NCBI RefSeq assembly: GCF_013423785.1
Contig: NZ_CP058952.1
Coordinates: 1,701,665 to 1,765,664, forward strand
From: Chitinibacter fontanus
GTDB lineage: Bacteria; Pseudomonadota; Gammaproteobacteria; Burkholderiales; Chitinibacteraceae
Direction of reading: 5' to 3'
Length of the DNA: 64,000 bases
Part shown: positions 9,242 to 18,699 of the stretch, piece after piece
Layout: each line of letters opens with the position of its first letter
Position numbering within the stretch: the stretch's first letter is position 1
Notes under the pieces: generated by a model
What the model saw: the letters and a program-made list of their open reading frames with translations, nothing else
Databases searched by the model: none
Told to the model about the DNA's origin: nothing
Program-made: the position numbers and the translations under genes

Positions 9242-10376
9242 ATTTAATCTGCAATATCGGCGCACGATTTTGGTAGTGGACGATACCCCAAGTAATTTGG
9301 TGGTATTAAATGCCATTCTCAAAGATCAATACAAATTGCGTATTGCTACGCATGGGCAATTAGCCTTGGAATTGGCGCAGCGAGATCCGATTCCGGATCT
9401 GATTTTGCTGGATGTCATGATGCCGGATATAGATGGCTTTGAGGTGTGTCGTCGCCTGAAGGCTAACCCGCTGACTGCAGAGATTCCAGTTATTTTTCTT
9501 ACTGCCAAAATTCAAGAATCGGACGAAATTGAAGGCTTTGATGTCGGGGCTGCAGATTATATCCACAAGCCTTTAGTGCCGGCGATTGTACTGACCCGCG
9601 TGAAAACACATTTGCAGGTTCAAGATTTAAAAACAGCACTGCGCATGCACAACCACACCTTGGAAGAGCGTGTTGTTGAGCGTACGGCAGAGCTACTGAA
9701 AATGCAGAATGCCACCATTATGGCCATGGGGGTAATGGCCGAAATGCGGGATGAAGAAACCGGTTTGCATTTGAAACGAACACAGGAATATCTGCGCTTG
9801 CTGGCAAGTGCAGTTGCTGATAATCCTAGATTTAGCCCAGAGTTGACCCCAGAAAATATCGAGTGGATGGCCAAATCGGCACCTCTGCATGATATTGGCA
9901 AAGTGGGTATTCCAGATGCCATTTTGCATAAGCCGGGCAAACTAAGCGAAGAAGAATTTGCAATCATGAAGCATCACCCGCGCTACGGGCGAAACATCAT
10001 TCACGAAGTAGAGCGGGTTGTGGGCGAAGGGAGTGTATTTTTACGCTATGCCCGTGAAATTGCCTACGGTCATCAGGAAAAATGGGATGGCAGTGGTTAC
10101 CCAGAAGGTTTGCAAGGTGATGAAATCCCGATCGCCGCACGTTTGATGGCATTGGCTGACGTTTACGACGCACTGCTAAGCCGTCGGGTTTATAAACCGC
10201 CGTTTAGCCACGAAATGGCGGTCAAAATTATTGTGGAAGGGCGAGCCAAGCACTTTGACCCTGATCTGGTGGACGCATTTTTAACCATTGCAGATCAATT
10301 TAATCAAATAGCAATTGAGTATGCCGACCCGGATGATCAAGGTGTGGATGATATGCAGATAGCCTACAACCACTGA
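9234..10376 (+). CDS. Response regulator with HD-GYP c-di-GMP phosphodiesterase output
   Basis: The 380-residue protein is RpfG-like: a receiver domain (about 10-125, phosphoacceptor in LILLDVMMPDIDG), a short coil, then an HD-GYP domain with LHDIGKVGIPDAILHKPGKL and the HQEKWDGSGYPEGL signature. HD-GYP proteins hydrolyse c-di-GMP to pGpG or GMP. It overlaps the hybrid kinase gene by 8 bases and is the output of the FIST-kinase operon. All HD and GYP residues look intact, so activity is expected. Confidence 0.95.
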   Translation: MDEFNLQYRRTILVVDDTPSNLVVLNAILKDQYKLRIATHGQLALELAQRDPIPDLILLDVMMPDIDGFEVCRRLKANPLTAEIPVIFLTAKIQESDEIEGFDVGAADYIHKPLVPAIVLTRVKTHLQVQDLKTALRMHNHTLEERVVERTAELLKMQNATIMAMGVMAEMRDEETGLHLKRTQEYLRLLASAVADNPRFSPELTPENIEWMAKSAPLHDIGKVGIPDAILHKPGKLSEEEFAIMKHHPRYGRNIIHEVERVVGEGSVFLRYAREIAYGHQEKWDGSGYPEGLQGDEIPIAARLMALADVYDALLSRRVYKPPFSHEMAVKIIVEGRAKHFDPDLVDAFLTIADQFNQIAIEYADPDDQGVDDMQIAYNH

Positions 10377-10412
10377 GTTATCGATGGGTGATTGGGTTTT
10401 CGGTCAAAATAA

Positions 10413-10438
10413 AAAGCCGCGATTGACGCGGCTTTTTT
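10413..10438. terminator. Rho-independent terminator between convergent genes
   Basis: The hairpin AAGCCGCG / CGCGGCTT is flanked by A-rich sequence upstream and TTTTTT downstream, so it can stop the HD-GYP operon on the plus strand and possibly the protease gene on the minus strand. Confidence 0.85.
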
Positions 10439-10456
10439 GTGGATGGATGTTCGAGT

Positions 10457-12826
10457 TTAACGCGGTAATAAATATGCGGCAGGTGGTGTTTCTATTGCGG
10501 TTTCCAATTGTGTTTCTTTCAAGGTGCGATTCTGTTTTGAGTTTAGGATCGGTTCTAGACTGACCCCAAATACGCTATATAGCCCACCATTAAATGCCAA
10601 CTGGATTTTGCCCCAGTCATCATAGTCACTAAGGCTTGTTTGAATTTGCCCATCATTGTTGGTATCAAAACTCACATTGCTATCCACAATTGCATTGGCA
10701 TTCCAGTCGGCAAAGGTGCCATTATTAGCGCCACGGCCTACTAGTTTGGCCTCATTGAGCGCATTTTCATTTAATGATGTGCTGCTCCCATTAGAGTAAT
10801 CAATCACAAAGCGGTTACCACACGGGCCATCGAGTACATCGCAAACCCCATAGGTATTGGCCGCACGGCCTGGCGTCGCTTTGCCTCGGTTATTTAGGTT
10901 GTAATAAATACGTTCCATCATGCTTTGGCCGCTTGGATCGCTCGGAACTCCATTAAGCTGATACAAGTAATTCATCACACTCAAATAATTGGGCTTATCG
11001 TTGGTGGCTTCATTTCCACCATGCTGCAAGCCTAGATTATGCCCAAGCTCATGCATGATGGTTCCAGCCTGATAATTGATCAGCATATATAGATTGTTGG
11101 CGCTACTACTGTTAAGCCCCCAAAACCCTAAGCTGACTAGCAGATCATTGCCGTTGATTTCTGCCAAGCCGGAAGACCCCCCGTAGCCATTGGTATTCTG
11201 GGTGGAGCCCATCAGCATATAGTGGAAAATCAAACGGCGACGTACGTCCATGCTGTCGTTTTTGTAGCTGATTACATCAGCACAATCGGGGTTTTTGTAC
11301 AGGCTTACGCAACGGGCAAAAGGTACTTCTTTACCATTGCCCAAGTTGAAATCGGCAGGGTTAAATACAGGGCTATATAACTGACCTGCATCGATCAGCA
11401 GATCGATTCCCTTGCGATTAAATGCTTCGCGCACCATTTGCAGCGCTTCTTTGCGAGGTTTGATGCCTTCGTCTGTTGAGCTTTGCATCCAGTCGACATG
11501 CAATAAAATGCTTGGGCGTCCCGCTCGCACACCCATTGCGTATAAATCTAGGCCTGCATAGCTACCGCCAGGCTGTTTGGCACTGGTGGGAATACCATCG
11601 TGATCGTTATCAGTGGCATTGCTATCCACATCATTACGTCCAGCGGGTGTGCCAAATGGCACCACTCGCCAATCCGCAGCACTATCAGTATCGCTGGTTT
11701 GCGTGAAATAGCGCACCAAAGAATAACTAGCATTACCGCTTAATGCTGGTGCTGCTTTACCCTGCCAAGCATTGGTGGTTAGTGGCAAGGTGACATTATT
11801 GCCAAAGCGTACAAAATCGACCGTTTGCCCATTACGCACTAATTCGATAGCGCCGCTGTCATTGCTCCAGACCGGCCAATCTTGATAGTTGCCGATAAAT
11901 TGGATTTGCTGGTTTTTCTTTGGGGGGTTGGCTTCGCTGTTGCTGGAAATCACAACATAGCTATTTGCATCTAGTGACCCACTCAATGCATAACTATTGA
12001 TCGTTGATTGGGTTTTGCTTTGGATGCGGACACTGATGTCATTGAGCGAAACCGTTTGTTGGGTTGGGTTGTATATTTCAAACCAGCTACCTTGCCCCGT
12101 GGCATCAGCAGCAACCTCGTTGATGACCAAATGATCTATGACCCCAGTATTGGGCGGCGTGGTTGTGGGGTTAGGATTGGGACTGCTCGTAGGGTTGTTG
12201 CTTGGGCTTGGTGCCGGCGTCGTATTGGTATTACCGCAGCTGCCTAGATTTTGCCAAGGCTGTGCATCACCAGAGTTGACCGCAGGATCATTACCTTGCG
12301 TCCACCATTTGGCTTGGTAGTTGATGCCATTGCGCGTTACTTTATTTCCCACGACGTAAACAGAGCTGCCGTTCCATTCGTTAAAGCAAGTACTGCTCGA
12401 TGGTATTGGCGTCGCAGTCGGGCTCGCAGTGGGTGATGGGCTTGCCGATGGACGAGGAGTGCTACTCGGGTTTGTGGTGGGTTTTAATGTAGGCGTGCTG
12501 GTTGGCGTTGGGGTTTGGGGTATTAATGTTGGTGCATTGCTTGGTCTTATGCTTGGAGTGATACTGGGGGTTGGTATTGGTGTTGCATTCGTTGGGTTGC
12601 ACGCAGCAACCAGTTCCCATGGTTTACCTACAGTGCTGTTATTTGCCGGATTTTCCCCCTGTGTCCACCATTTGGCTCGATAGTCTTGGCCTTGATAATT
12701 GACACTGTTGCCAGCGAGATAAGTTGTGGTGGTTTGCCAACTTGGCGCACACGCGGCGGCGGACGCCATCGACCCTATGGTAAGCGAACCGAGTGCAATC
12801 ATTGCATGAAGTGCCGTGAATCTCAC
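10457..12826 (-). CDS. Secreted chitin-binding zinc metalloprotease with lamin-tail domain
   Basis: The 789-residue secreted protein starts at a GTG (12826) that sits 7 bases after AGGGGA and opens a signal peptide ending ASAAA. Two carbohydrate-binding modules of the CBM5/12 type follow (about 26-77 and 147-197; both contain YxAKWWTQG and end in Cys), separated by long Thr/Pro/Ser/Asn linkers. Then comes a lamin-tail-like beta domain (HLVINEVAADATGQGSWFEI, about 230-330). The catalytic region has the zinc motif MHELGHNLGLQHGG near residue 595 (HExxHxxGxxH, metzincin type). It probably acts on proteins within chitinous material such as crustacean or insect cuticle. Confidence 0.85.
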   Translation of the reverse strand: MRFTALHAMIALGSLTIGSMASAAACAPSWQTTTTYLAGNSVNYQGQDYRAKWWTQGENPANNSTVGKPWELVAACNPTNATPIPTPSITPSIRPSNAPTLIPQTPTPTSTPTLKPTTNPSSTPRPSASPSPTASPTATPIPSSSTCFNEWNGSSVYVVGNKVTRNGINYQAKWWTQGNDPAVNSGDAQPWQNLGSCGNTNTTPAPSPSNNPTSSPNPNPTTTPPNTGVIDHLVINEVAADATGQGSWFEIYNPTQQTVSLNDISVRIQSKTQSTINSYALSGSLDANSYVVISSNSEANPPKKNQQIQFIGNYQDWPVWSNDSGAIELVRNGQTVDFVRFGNNVTLPLTTNAWQGKAAPALSGNASYSLVRYFTQTSDTDSAADWRVVPFGTPAGRNDVDSNATDNDHDGIPTSAKQPGGSYAGLDLYAMGVRAGRPSILLHVDWMQSSTDEGIKPRKEALQMVREAFNRKGIDLLIDAGQLYSPVFNPADFNLGNGKEVPFARCVSLYKNPDCADVISYKNDSMDVRRRLIFHYMLMGSTQNTNGYGGSSGLAEINGNDLLVSLGFWGLNSSSANNLYMLINYQAGTIMHELGHNLGLQHGGNEATNDKPNYLSVMNYLYQLNGVPSDPSGQSMMERIYYNLNNRGKATPGRAANTYGVCDVLDGPCGNRFVIDYSNGSSTSLNENALNEAKLVGRGANNGTFADWNANAIVDSNVSFDTNNDGQIQTSLSDYDDWGKIQLAFNGGLYSVFGVSLEPILNSKQNRTLKETQLETAIETPPAAYLLPR

Positions 12827-13205
12827 GTCATTTTCCCCTGAAATTTTTTGGTTATTTAGTGCCAAACTGGCAGGGGTATTGTTCGTGAGTGTACGTGTGT
12901 ACTCAAATATAACTTACTACTATTTGTTTATTTGGAAAGTAATTAGTAAATTAAATGTGAATATCTAGTAAAAATGATGTGTTTTCAGTGATATATCTAA
13001 GTGTAAACCCTAATAAATGTTGTTGGGCATCCGACGAATAGGTGATTTTTTGTAAGATTTGTAATAATTGCTAGCATGAAGTACATGCGGTGATTATGCG
13101 GTGAAACTCCGATCTTTCACCTTTAAAACAATGATGTACTTCACAAAATTGCCAACGGGCTGAGCGCGGGAAAAATGTAGTGCATCACAGTAACTTACCA
13201 ATTAT
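12827..13205. other. AT-rich non-coding stretch upstream of the protease gene
   Basis: About 380 bases hold no convincing gene. It includes the likely minus-strand promoter of the protease gene and an inverted pair of the 9-mer GAAGTACAT (13079) and ATGTACTTC (13134); a third copy lies at 13379 just upstream of the small gene at 13206-13376. Function of these copies is unknown. Confidence 0.5.
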
Positions 13206-13376
13206 TTACTTAAATCTGTGTTGGTTTAATAGATGTTGGCGTAGGTTTTCGATGAAGGCTAGCCGATTTGCGCGTGCGATTTCGATTTCGCCCTGAGGGC
13301 TTACTTGGTATAAGCCATAGCGTAATGACTCTGGACGCTGCGTGGTGCCCCACACGGGATGAATAGCATAGATCAT
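13206..13376 (-). CDS. Small hypothetical protein (56 residues)
   Basis: An open frame from ATG 13376 to TAA encodes 56 residues beginning MIYAIHPVWGTTQRPESLRY and ending LLNQHRFK. It looks like a real protein: mixed hydrophobic and charged residues, a GLYQVSPQGEIEIARANRLAF segment that could be two strands and a helix, and codon use like the neighbours. The Shine-Dalgarno is weak (AAGAAG). I do not recognise a family. It lies in the otherwise empty gap between the protease and the M15 peptidase genes. Confidence 0.55.
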   Translation of the reverse strand: MIYAIHPVWGTTQRPESLRYGLYQVSPQGEIEIARANRLAFIENLRQHLLNQHRFK

Positions 13377-13473
13377 GATGTACTTCTTGAGGCGATGCGG
13401 CGGATGCCGTGATTCTATTGCCTACACTGCTAATATCGTGCGTTTGGGCAAATATTGAAGTACCTTTTATCCC

Positions 13474-14016
13474 CTAGTTCTTTTGTCCTAGCTGGGCTTG
13501 CCAGCACCAATGCCAGGGTTCATACACATAGCCAAATGGATTGTTGCGTGGGAAAGATAGGCTAAATCCATACTCGACGGCAAATTGTGAAAGCCAAGCA
13601 AATGCAGTCGTCTGTTCAAAAGCTTCTTCAATCACTGGCCCACCAGGTTGATAAATGTCGATAGCTCGGCCGGTATGGTGTTCGCTGCAACCGGGTGGTG
13701 CGAGCACTTGCAGGATTTCATCGATTGATTGACCGAGATTGAGCTTGCGCTCGATCAGCTCAACTTGGCGTGAGCTGGCGCGGTAAGCTGAGGCGATTTT
13801 TAGCTCAATGCCATTACTAAGCGCCGTAGCTTGCATCGCTTGCCATGCTTGTGCGGCCGCAGGTATCAGTTGCCAAACGCGGCCATCGGCAGCGGTTTCG
13901 ACATCAACCAGCTCAGCTGCTTCTTCAAATACACACAGAGATTTTTGCTGCAGTATTTCGGGCGCAATGCCCAATTGCTGCCAGATAGTTTCTAAATGTT
14001 CAGGTAAATACATCAT
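13474..14016 (-). CDS. M15 family D-alanyl-D-alanine carboxypeptidase (VanY-like)
   Basis: The 180-residue enzyme has the zinc-peptidase motif SEHHTGRAID (His113, Asp120) and the C-terminal zinc ligand in EPWHW (His169), as in VanY/DdpX-type peptidases that trim peptidoglycan stem peptides. No signal peptide is visible, so it may be cytoplasmic and act in muropeptide recycling, or be exported by another route. The ATG at 14016 overlaps the stop of the upstream gene (TAATG), indicating coupled translation. Confidence 0.88.
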   Translation of the reverse strand: MMYLPEHLETIWQQLGIAPEILQQKSLCVFEEAAELVDVETAADGRVWQLIPAAAQAWQAMQATALSNGIELKIASAYRASSRQVELIERKLNLGQSIDEILQVLAPPGCSEHHTGRAIDIYQPGGPVIEEAFEQTTAFAWLSQFAVEYGFSLSFPRNNPFGYVYEPWHWCWQAQLGQKN

Positions 14017-14645
14017 TAATCTCCGCCACCCCCACAACTACTGCAACTGCCACTATCTCCGCAATCATTACTACTGCAAGTTGAGCCAGAGCCGCAGCTG
14101 CCGCCACTGCAACTGCTGGTGTCTTTATTTGAGTTTTGAAATGTAGTGGCGCTGTACAGAAAACCTTCAGGAATCTGCAGATGGCGATCAATGGCAAATA
14201 GTAGTGGCATGCTGGCAATTTGACCTGCTTGGATGCCTTCGTCACGGCAAGCTAGGTTCCATGATCTGCGCACTGATTTGCTTTGAACAGTGCTTTCTGC
14301 GGGCGTGTGATGAATAAAGCGCCCGAGTGCTTTTTGGCAAAATTCTTGGTAAACGGCGGTGTGCAAAATAAACTCATGCCAGAAATCATCAACGATGCGC
14401 GATGGCATCGCCAGTGTCGCACGTTTGCTATGCCGATGCAGGCGGAAATATTGCCGCATTGCATCTGCGACCAAATCCCATTGTTGATCACTCAATTGCG
14501 GATACTTGCTACTGAGTCGTCGGCGAATCCCGCTTGGGAACTGATAATGATTGAGGTAATAAAATTGCTCCTGTTGTCGACGTGATTTGAAGTAGCGGTA
14601 AATGATCGCTGCAAACAAAGCCAATAACAGGAGCCGGAGTGCCAT
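14016..14645 (-). CDS. Membrane-anchored protein with Gly/Cys-rich tail (GRDP-like)
   Basis: The 209-residue protein begins with a single membrane segment (LLLLALFAAIIYRYF) and a basic stop. A central helical domain contains IVDDFWHEFILHTAVYQEFC and FIHHTP, which resembles the glycine-rich-domain-protein-like family whose bacterial members share a W-H-x-x-I-L-x-T motif. The last 30 residues are Gly, Ser and Cys only, with six or more cysteines spaced by Gly/Ser. Function is unknown. It lies between parC (1 base gap) and the M15 peptidase (1 base overlap) in a probable operon. Confidence 0.65.
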   Translation of the reverse strand: MALRLLLLALFAAIIYRYFKSRRQQEQFYYLNHYQFPSGIRRRLSSKYPQLSDQQWDLVADAMRQYFRLHRHSKRATLAMPSRIVDDFWHEFILHTAVYQEFCQKALGRFIHHTPAESTVQSKSVRRSWNLACRDEGIQAGQIASMPLLFAIDRHLQIPEGFLYSATTFQNSNKDTSSCSGGSCGSGSTCSSNDCGDSGSCSSCGGGGD

Positions 14646-14646
14646 T

Positions 14647-17031
14647 TTAGAACCCTGGGAATTTCAACCCGGCGTTAATCGGCTTGCCTTTACGTGCGCG
14701 TTTGCCGATGTAGGGGGCCATTTCATTGGCATCCAAGATCATTTCTTTTGGCACACCACCACGGCCTGTGCCTGTGAGCTTAAGTGTTTGTCCATCGCAC
14801 ACGGTAATTGCCGCTAGCTCGTCTTTATCATCCAGCGCCATCGTAATTACACCGCGACCGCCACCAGCCAATTGCTTGAATTCGCTGTAGGCAAACAGAT
14901 GCAGCTTACCGGCTTTGGACAAACAAGCCACCATGGCTTCCGCGCTTGGTGTAAAGCTGGTCACGCGCAGCAAGGTTTCATCGCCTTCGAGCGTGATAAA
15001 GCTCTTACCGGCTTTTTGGCGACTGATCAGATTATCGGCCTGACAGGCAAAGCCATAACCGGCTGAATTGGCAATCACCAGCCATTCGCCTAGTTTGGCC
15101 ACGATCATTTGCGTGATGCGGGTTTTAGCGACCAGATCGACCAGCGTTGTGACCGGCACACCATCACCACGTCCGCCCGGTACGACGGAGGCCTGGATGG
15201 TGTACACGCGGCCATCGCTGCCAAACAGCGCCAGCTGATCGACGGTACGGCACTCGATCGACGCGAGCAGTGTATCGCCGTCTTTGAACGTCAGATTTTG
15301 TAAATCTAAGCCATGGCCTTGGCGTGAACGCAGCCAGCCTTTTTCCGATAAGATAATCGTGCACGGCTCATCTACGACGGCCACTTCAACTGAGGCGCGC
15401 TCGGCGTGTTCGATCAGCGTGCGGCGTGGATCGGCGTATTTTTTCTTGTCCTGCTCGATTTCTTTGATGATTTGGCGCTGCATTGCCTGCGGGTTCGAGA
15501 GCAGGTTTTCCAGCTCGGCTTTTTCATTGCGCAAGTTAGTTAATTCTTGCTCAATCTTAATGCCTTCCAGTCGCGCCAATTGGCGCAAGCGGATTTCCAA
15601 AATATCTTCGGCCTGACGTTCGGATAGATTGAACGCCGCCATCAGATCGGCTTTCGGATCATCGGCATTGCGGATAATGCGGATTACTTCGTCGATATTG
15701 AGCAAGACCAGCAAGCGGCCTTCCAAAATATGAATCCGATCGTTCACTTGGCCAAGACGATGTTGCACCCGGCGCGTCACGGTCACAAAGCGGAAATCGA
15801 CCCATTCGGCAATCACATCGCGCAGCGTTTTCTGCCCCGGGCGGCCATCACGACCGATCGTTACCATATTGATCGACAAGCTGGTTTCGAGGCTGGTGTG
15901 TGCCATCAGCAGATTCATCAACTCGTCAGGATTTTGGCGCGAAGATTTTGGCTCGAATACCAGTCGCACATCGCAATGACGGCCTGATTCGTCGCGCACG
16001 CGATCGAGCACGCTCAGGATCAATTGCTTGGTCTGAATTTGTTCTTGCGAAAGCGCTTTTTTGCCTTTTTTAACCTTTGGATTGGTCAGATCTTCGATTT
16101 CTTCGAGGATTTTCTGGCTCGAAGCGCCGTGTGGTAACTCGGTAATAATCAGTTGCCATTGGCCACGCGCAAGGTCTTCTTTTTCCCAACGCGCACGTAC
16201 TTTCAGGCTGCCGCGACCATTTTCATACGCCGCAGTAATATCACGAGGCGATGAAATAATTTGTCCGCCACCGGGTAAATCTGGGCCTTGGATATAGGCC
16301 ATCAACTCGGCAGTGGTGAGGTTCGGGTTGCGAATCAAGGCAACGCTAGCGTCAGCAACTTCGCCCAGATTGTGCGATGGCATCTCAGTCGCCATCCCGA
16401 CAGCAATGCCCGATGCGCCATTAAGCAATAGCATCGGCAAGCGCGCTGGCAGCAACACCGGCTCTTTAAACGCGCCGTCGTAGTTTGGAATAAAGTCGGT
16501 CGTACCTTGATCGAGTTCGCCCAACAGCAAATCAGCCACTGGCGTTAAACGCGCCTCGGTGTAACGATAAGCGGCTGCGCCATCTCCATCACGCGAGCCA
16601 AAATTGCCGTGGCCGTCGATGAGTGGATAGCGTAGCGAGAAATCCTGCGCAATCCGGACTAGCGCGTCGTAGGCTGATTGGTCGCCGTGCGGGTGATATT
16701 TACCCAGTACATCGCCGACGATACGTGCCGACTTCATTGGTTTTGCCGTCGCCGTGAGGCCTAGCTCGTGCATCGCATACAAAATACGGCGCTGTACCGG
16801 TTTTTGCCCATCTTCCACCTGCGGCAAAGCGCGGCTTTTCACCACGCTCATGGCGTATTCGAGATAGCTTTTTTCAGCATAGAGGCCGAGCTGAACCGAT
16901 TCGCCATCATCGGGTGTGGCAGACACTTGTGCTTCGATAAATCGCCCCCCTTGCCCACCGCTGCTGGCGAGAGGTGTTACTTCAGGGCTAAATTCTGGGC
17001 TGTCGTCTAGCAAGTCAATCGTTTCAGACAT
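14647..17031 (-). CDS. parC: DNA topoisomerase IV subunit A
   Basis: The 794-residue ParC carries the DNA-gate core: [34 protein letters not shown], and the catalytic-tyrosine segment [11 protein letters not shown]. The C-terminal beta-pinwheel is short and ParC-like, ending [20 protein letters not shown]. Topoisomerase IV unlinks daughter chromosomes and relaxes supercoils with ParE, which is encoded 7 kb away at 21789-23762. I prefer ATG 17031 (MSETIDLL) over the TTG at 17058. Residues at the quinolone-contact positions are Gln and Asp rather than the Ser and Glu of E. coli or Neisseria ParC. A parS palindrome lies 80 bases upstream. Confidence 0.95.
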   Translation of the reverse strand: MSETIDLLDDSPEFSPEVTPLASSGGQGGRFIEAQVSATPDDGESVQLGLYAEKSYLEYAMSVVKSRALPQVEDGQKPVQRRILYAMHELGLTATAKPMKSARIVGDVLGKYHPHGDQSAYDALVRIAQDFSLRYPLIDGHGNFGSRDGDGAAAYRYTEARLTPVADLLLGELDQGTTDFIPNYDGAFKEPVLLPARLPMLLLNGASGIAVGMATEMPSHNLGEVADASVALIRNPNLTTAELMAYIQGPDLPGGGQIISSPRDITAAYENGRGSLKVRARWEKEDLARGQWQLIITELPHGASSQKILEEIEDLTNPKVKKGKKALSQEQIQTKQLILSVLDRVRDESGRHCDVRLVFEPKSSRQNPDELMNLLMAHTSLETSLSINMVTIGRDGRPGQKTLRDVIAEWVDFRFVTVTRRVQHRLGQVNDRIHILEGRLLVLLNIDEVIRIIRNADDPKADLMAAFNLSERQAEDILEIRLRQLARLEGIKIEQELTNLRNEKAELENLLSNPQAMQRQIIKEIEQDKKKYADPRRTLIEHAERASVEVAVVDEPCTIILSEKGWLRSRQGHGLDLQNLTFKDGDTLLASIECRTVDQLALFGSDGRVYTIQASVVPGGRGDGVPVTTLVDLVAKTRITQMIVAKLGEWLVIANSAGYGFACQADNLISRQKAGKSFITLEGDETLLRVTSFTPSAEAMVACLSKAGKLHLFAYSEFKQLAGGGRGVITMALDDKDELAAITVCDGQTLKLTGTGRGGVPKEMILDANEMAPYIGKRARKGKPINAGLKFPGF

Positions 17032-17110
17032 GGTTTCCGTTGCTGCTGGTTTATACAATTGCAGCTATTTTAGCGGGTAATCGACTATTTTATCCAAGTA
17101 CAAAAATCTA

Positions 17111-17136
17111 AGGCCTGTTTCACGTGAAACAGGCCT
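17111..17136. promoter_or_regulatory. parS site 1 in an extended perfect palindrome
   Basis: TGTTTCACGTGAAACA at 17116-17131 is an exact match to the bacterial ParB/Spo0J binding consensus (TGTTNCACGTGAAACA). It is embedded in a perfect 26-bp palindrome because AGGCC and GGCCT flank it. On the minus strand the palindrome is followed by TAGATTTTTG, so it could also terminate transcription of the substrate-binding-protein gene. It lies between that gene and parC. Confidence 0.92.
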
Positions 17137-17170
17137 CGGGTTTTGCTGCTTTTTCTGGAGTGATCTGGCG

Positions 17171-18016
17171 TTATAAAACGCGCAAAGTGAAGTATTTATA
17201 ACCTAGTTGCTGATGCTGCCCGCTTTCGATCAATTTGTGCAACGCGCTGTTAAATTGATTACGCAGCTCGATATCGTCTTTGCGTAGTGCAATGGCCTCG
17301 CCGCGACCTAACCATTTTGGCGAGTCGATGCGATTGCCGACCATTTCAAAACGATCCTGATTGCTGGCCGATTTTAAGAAATGCCCCAGTACCGCGCTGT
17401 CATCAAATACCAGTTTCACTTCGCCTTTTTCCAACGCGCTCATCATGGCATCGGCGCTGGCAAATCGCTTGATCGTTACCTTGCTTTGATCCATTTCATT
17501 GCTGAGGTAATCATCAAAGGTGGTTTTTGCCACTACACCGATGCTGGCCCCCCGAATGCGCTCGGCGGTAATCACTGGCCAGATGATTTTGGATTGCTTG
17601 CTGGCCACATAGGTGCCGGGGACGCGTGAATATACGTCAGTAAATTGCACCTGTTTTTCACGTTCGTCTGTGATCGACAATGAGGCGACGATTGCGTCAG
17701 CTTTGTTTTCGTTTAGTGATGGAATCAGCTGGTCGAATTCAAAGCGGGTAAATTCGCAGCGCACTTTCATTTCGGCGCACAAAGCATTGGCTAAATCGAC
17801 ATTAAAACCAACGAGCTGATTATTGGCATCTACGTATTCAAACGGTGGATATTTGCCTTCCAGTGCAATTCGCAGTGTTTTTTGCTCAGTCGCAGTCGAA
17901 GCAACTTGGGGTGTATTGCCTGAAGATGCTTGTTTAGATTGGGCTGTACCAAGATACTGCCAAGCAGTAGCTGCGCCGGCGGCAATCACGATGGCGCCAA
18001 TAAGCATTTTTTTCAT
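17171..18016 (-). CDS. Amino-acid ABC transporter substrate-binding protein (SBP family 3)
   Basis: This 281-residue periplasmic protein has an N-terminal membrane/signal segment (MLIGAIVIAAGAATAWQYLG) and the family-3 binding-protein core: LRIALEGKYPPFEYVDANNQ, VGFNVDLANALCAEM, DAIVASLSITDEREKQVQFT and GASIGVVAKTTFDDYL. Such proteins bind lysine, arginine, ornithine or histidine. No cognate permease or ATPase gene is adjacent, so it is an orphan that may feed a transporter encoded elsewhere or serve as a receptor. The parS/terminator-like palindrome follows it. Confidence 0.9.
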   Translation of the reverse strand: MKKMLIGAIVIAAGAATAWQYLGTAQSKQASSGNTPQVASTATEQKTLRIALEGKYPPFEYVDANNQLVGFNVDLANALCAEMKVRCEFTRFEFDQLIPSLNENKADAIVASLSITDEREKQVQFTDVYSRVPGTYVASKQSKIIWPVITAERIRGASIGVVAKTTFDDYLSNEMDQSKVTIKRFASADAMMSALEKGEVKLVFDDSAVLGHFLKSASNQDRFEMVGNRIDSPKWLGRGEAIALRKDDIELRNQFNSALHKLIESGQHQQLGYKYFTLRVL

Positions 18017-18107
18017 GGATTAGAAATGTAAGAATGACAGACAAGGCCGCCGATGCTACGCCACGCTATAAGTAATGCTATTAGGGTTTTCGCTAATCGC
18101 TAATAGA

Positions 18108-18614
18108 TTAAGTTGTTGAATTATTAAGATAATTCGCTGCTGACTCGATGGCGCTGAGTACTTCTGTGTGGTAAATCACATGTGAGGCACTGTGCCACAA
18201 CATCAAATTTAGTGGAGCATCGAAATCTTCGACGCTCCACCCTGCTAAATCGTGTCGCTGGCCTACCCGATCCAACATCGTGATATTCGCCGGAACATCA
18301 GGTAGCCACAGCAAAATGGGTTTTCCTAAGGCATGAGCAAATCCAATCTCAAATGCCGTGCCGCTATCGGGCTCGCTGATGCTACGAAATGCGCGAACAT
18401 CGGCGAAAACTGCATCCGCTTGGCGAATGAGCGCACAATTTGCCGCAAAAATCCATGCTGCGGTTTTGGCTGGTGATAGATTCGCTGGCGCAGCCTGATC
18501 AAGCGGATACAAGCCGCGCAGCCCAAACTGCTGGCACGCTTGTTGTAGTTGTAGTCCCCAGTTGTGTGCATCTGGGCGAAATACACCCGGGCCAGCTAAG
18601 TAGATCGTCTGCAT
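18108..18614 (-). CDS. Nucleoside 2-deoxyribosyltransferase-like protein
   Basis: The 168-residue protein begins MQTIYLAGPGVFRPDAHNWG, the nucleotide-binding start of the family, and contains PDSGTAFEIGFAHALGKPI, where the Glu is the expected nucleophile and the Gly-rich turn binds the sugar. Family members exchange bases on deoxynucleosides or hydrolyse nucleotide N-glycosidic bonds; substrate is not predictable here. It is divergent from the chemoreceptor gene and close to the SBP gene on the same strand. Confidence 0.85.
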   Translation of the reverse strand: MQTIYLAGPGVFRPDAHNWGLQLQQACQQFGLRGLYPLDQAAPANLSPAKTAAWIFAANCALIRQADAVFADVRAFRSISEPDSGTAFEIGFAHALGKPILLWLPDVPANITMLDRVGQRHDLAGWSVEDFDAPLNLMLWHSASHVIYHTEVLSAIESAANYLNNSTT

Positions 18615-18699
18615 TTTGCACCTATTGTGGTTGAGTCAAAGCATATGTCACGTAGGTTGACTATACTGCTTGGATTATTACGTTGCGCAGGGGACTAAG

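Noticed and set aside
17111..17136. Simple terminator for the substrate-binding-protein gene
   Set aside because: A T-run follows on the minus strand, but the centre is an exact parS consensus and further parS sites occur in the window, so termination can only be a secondary role.
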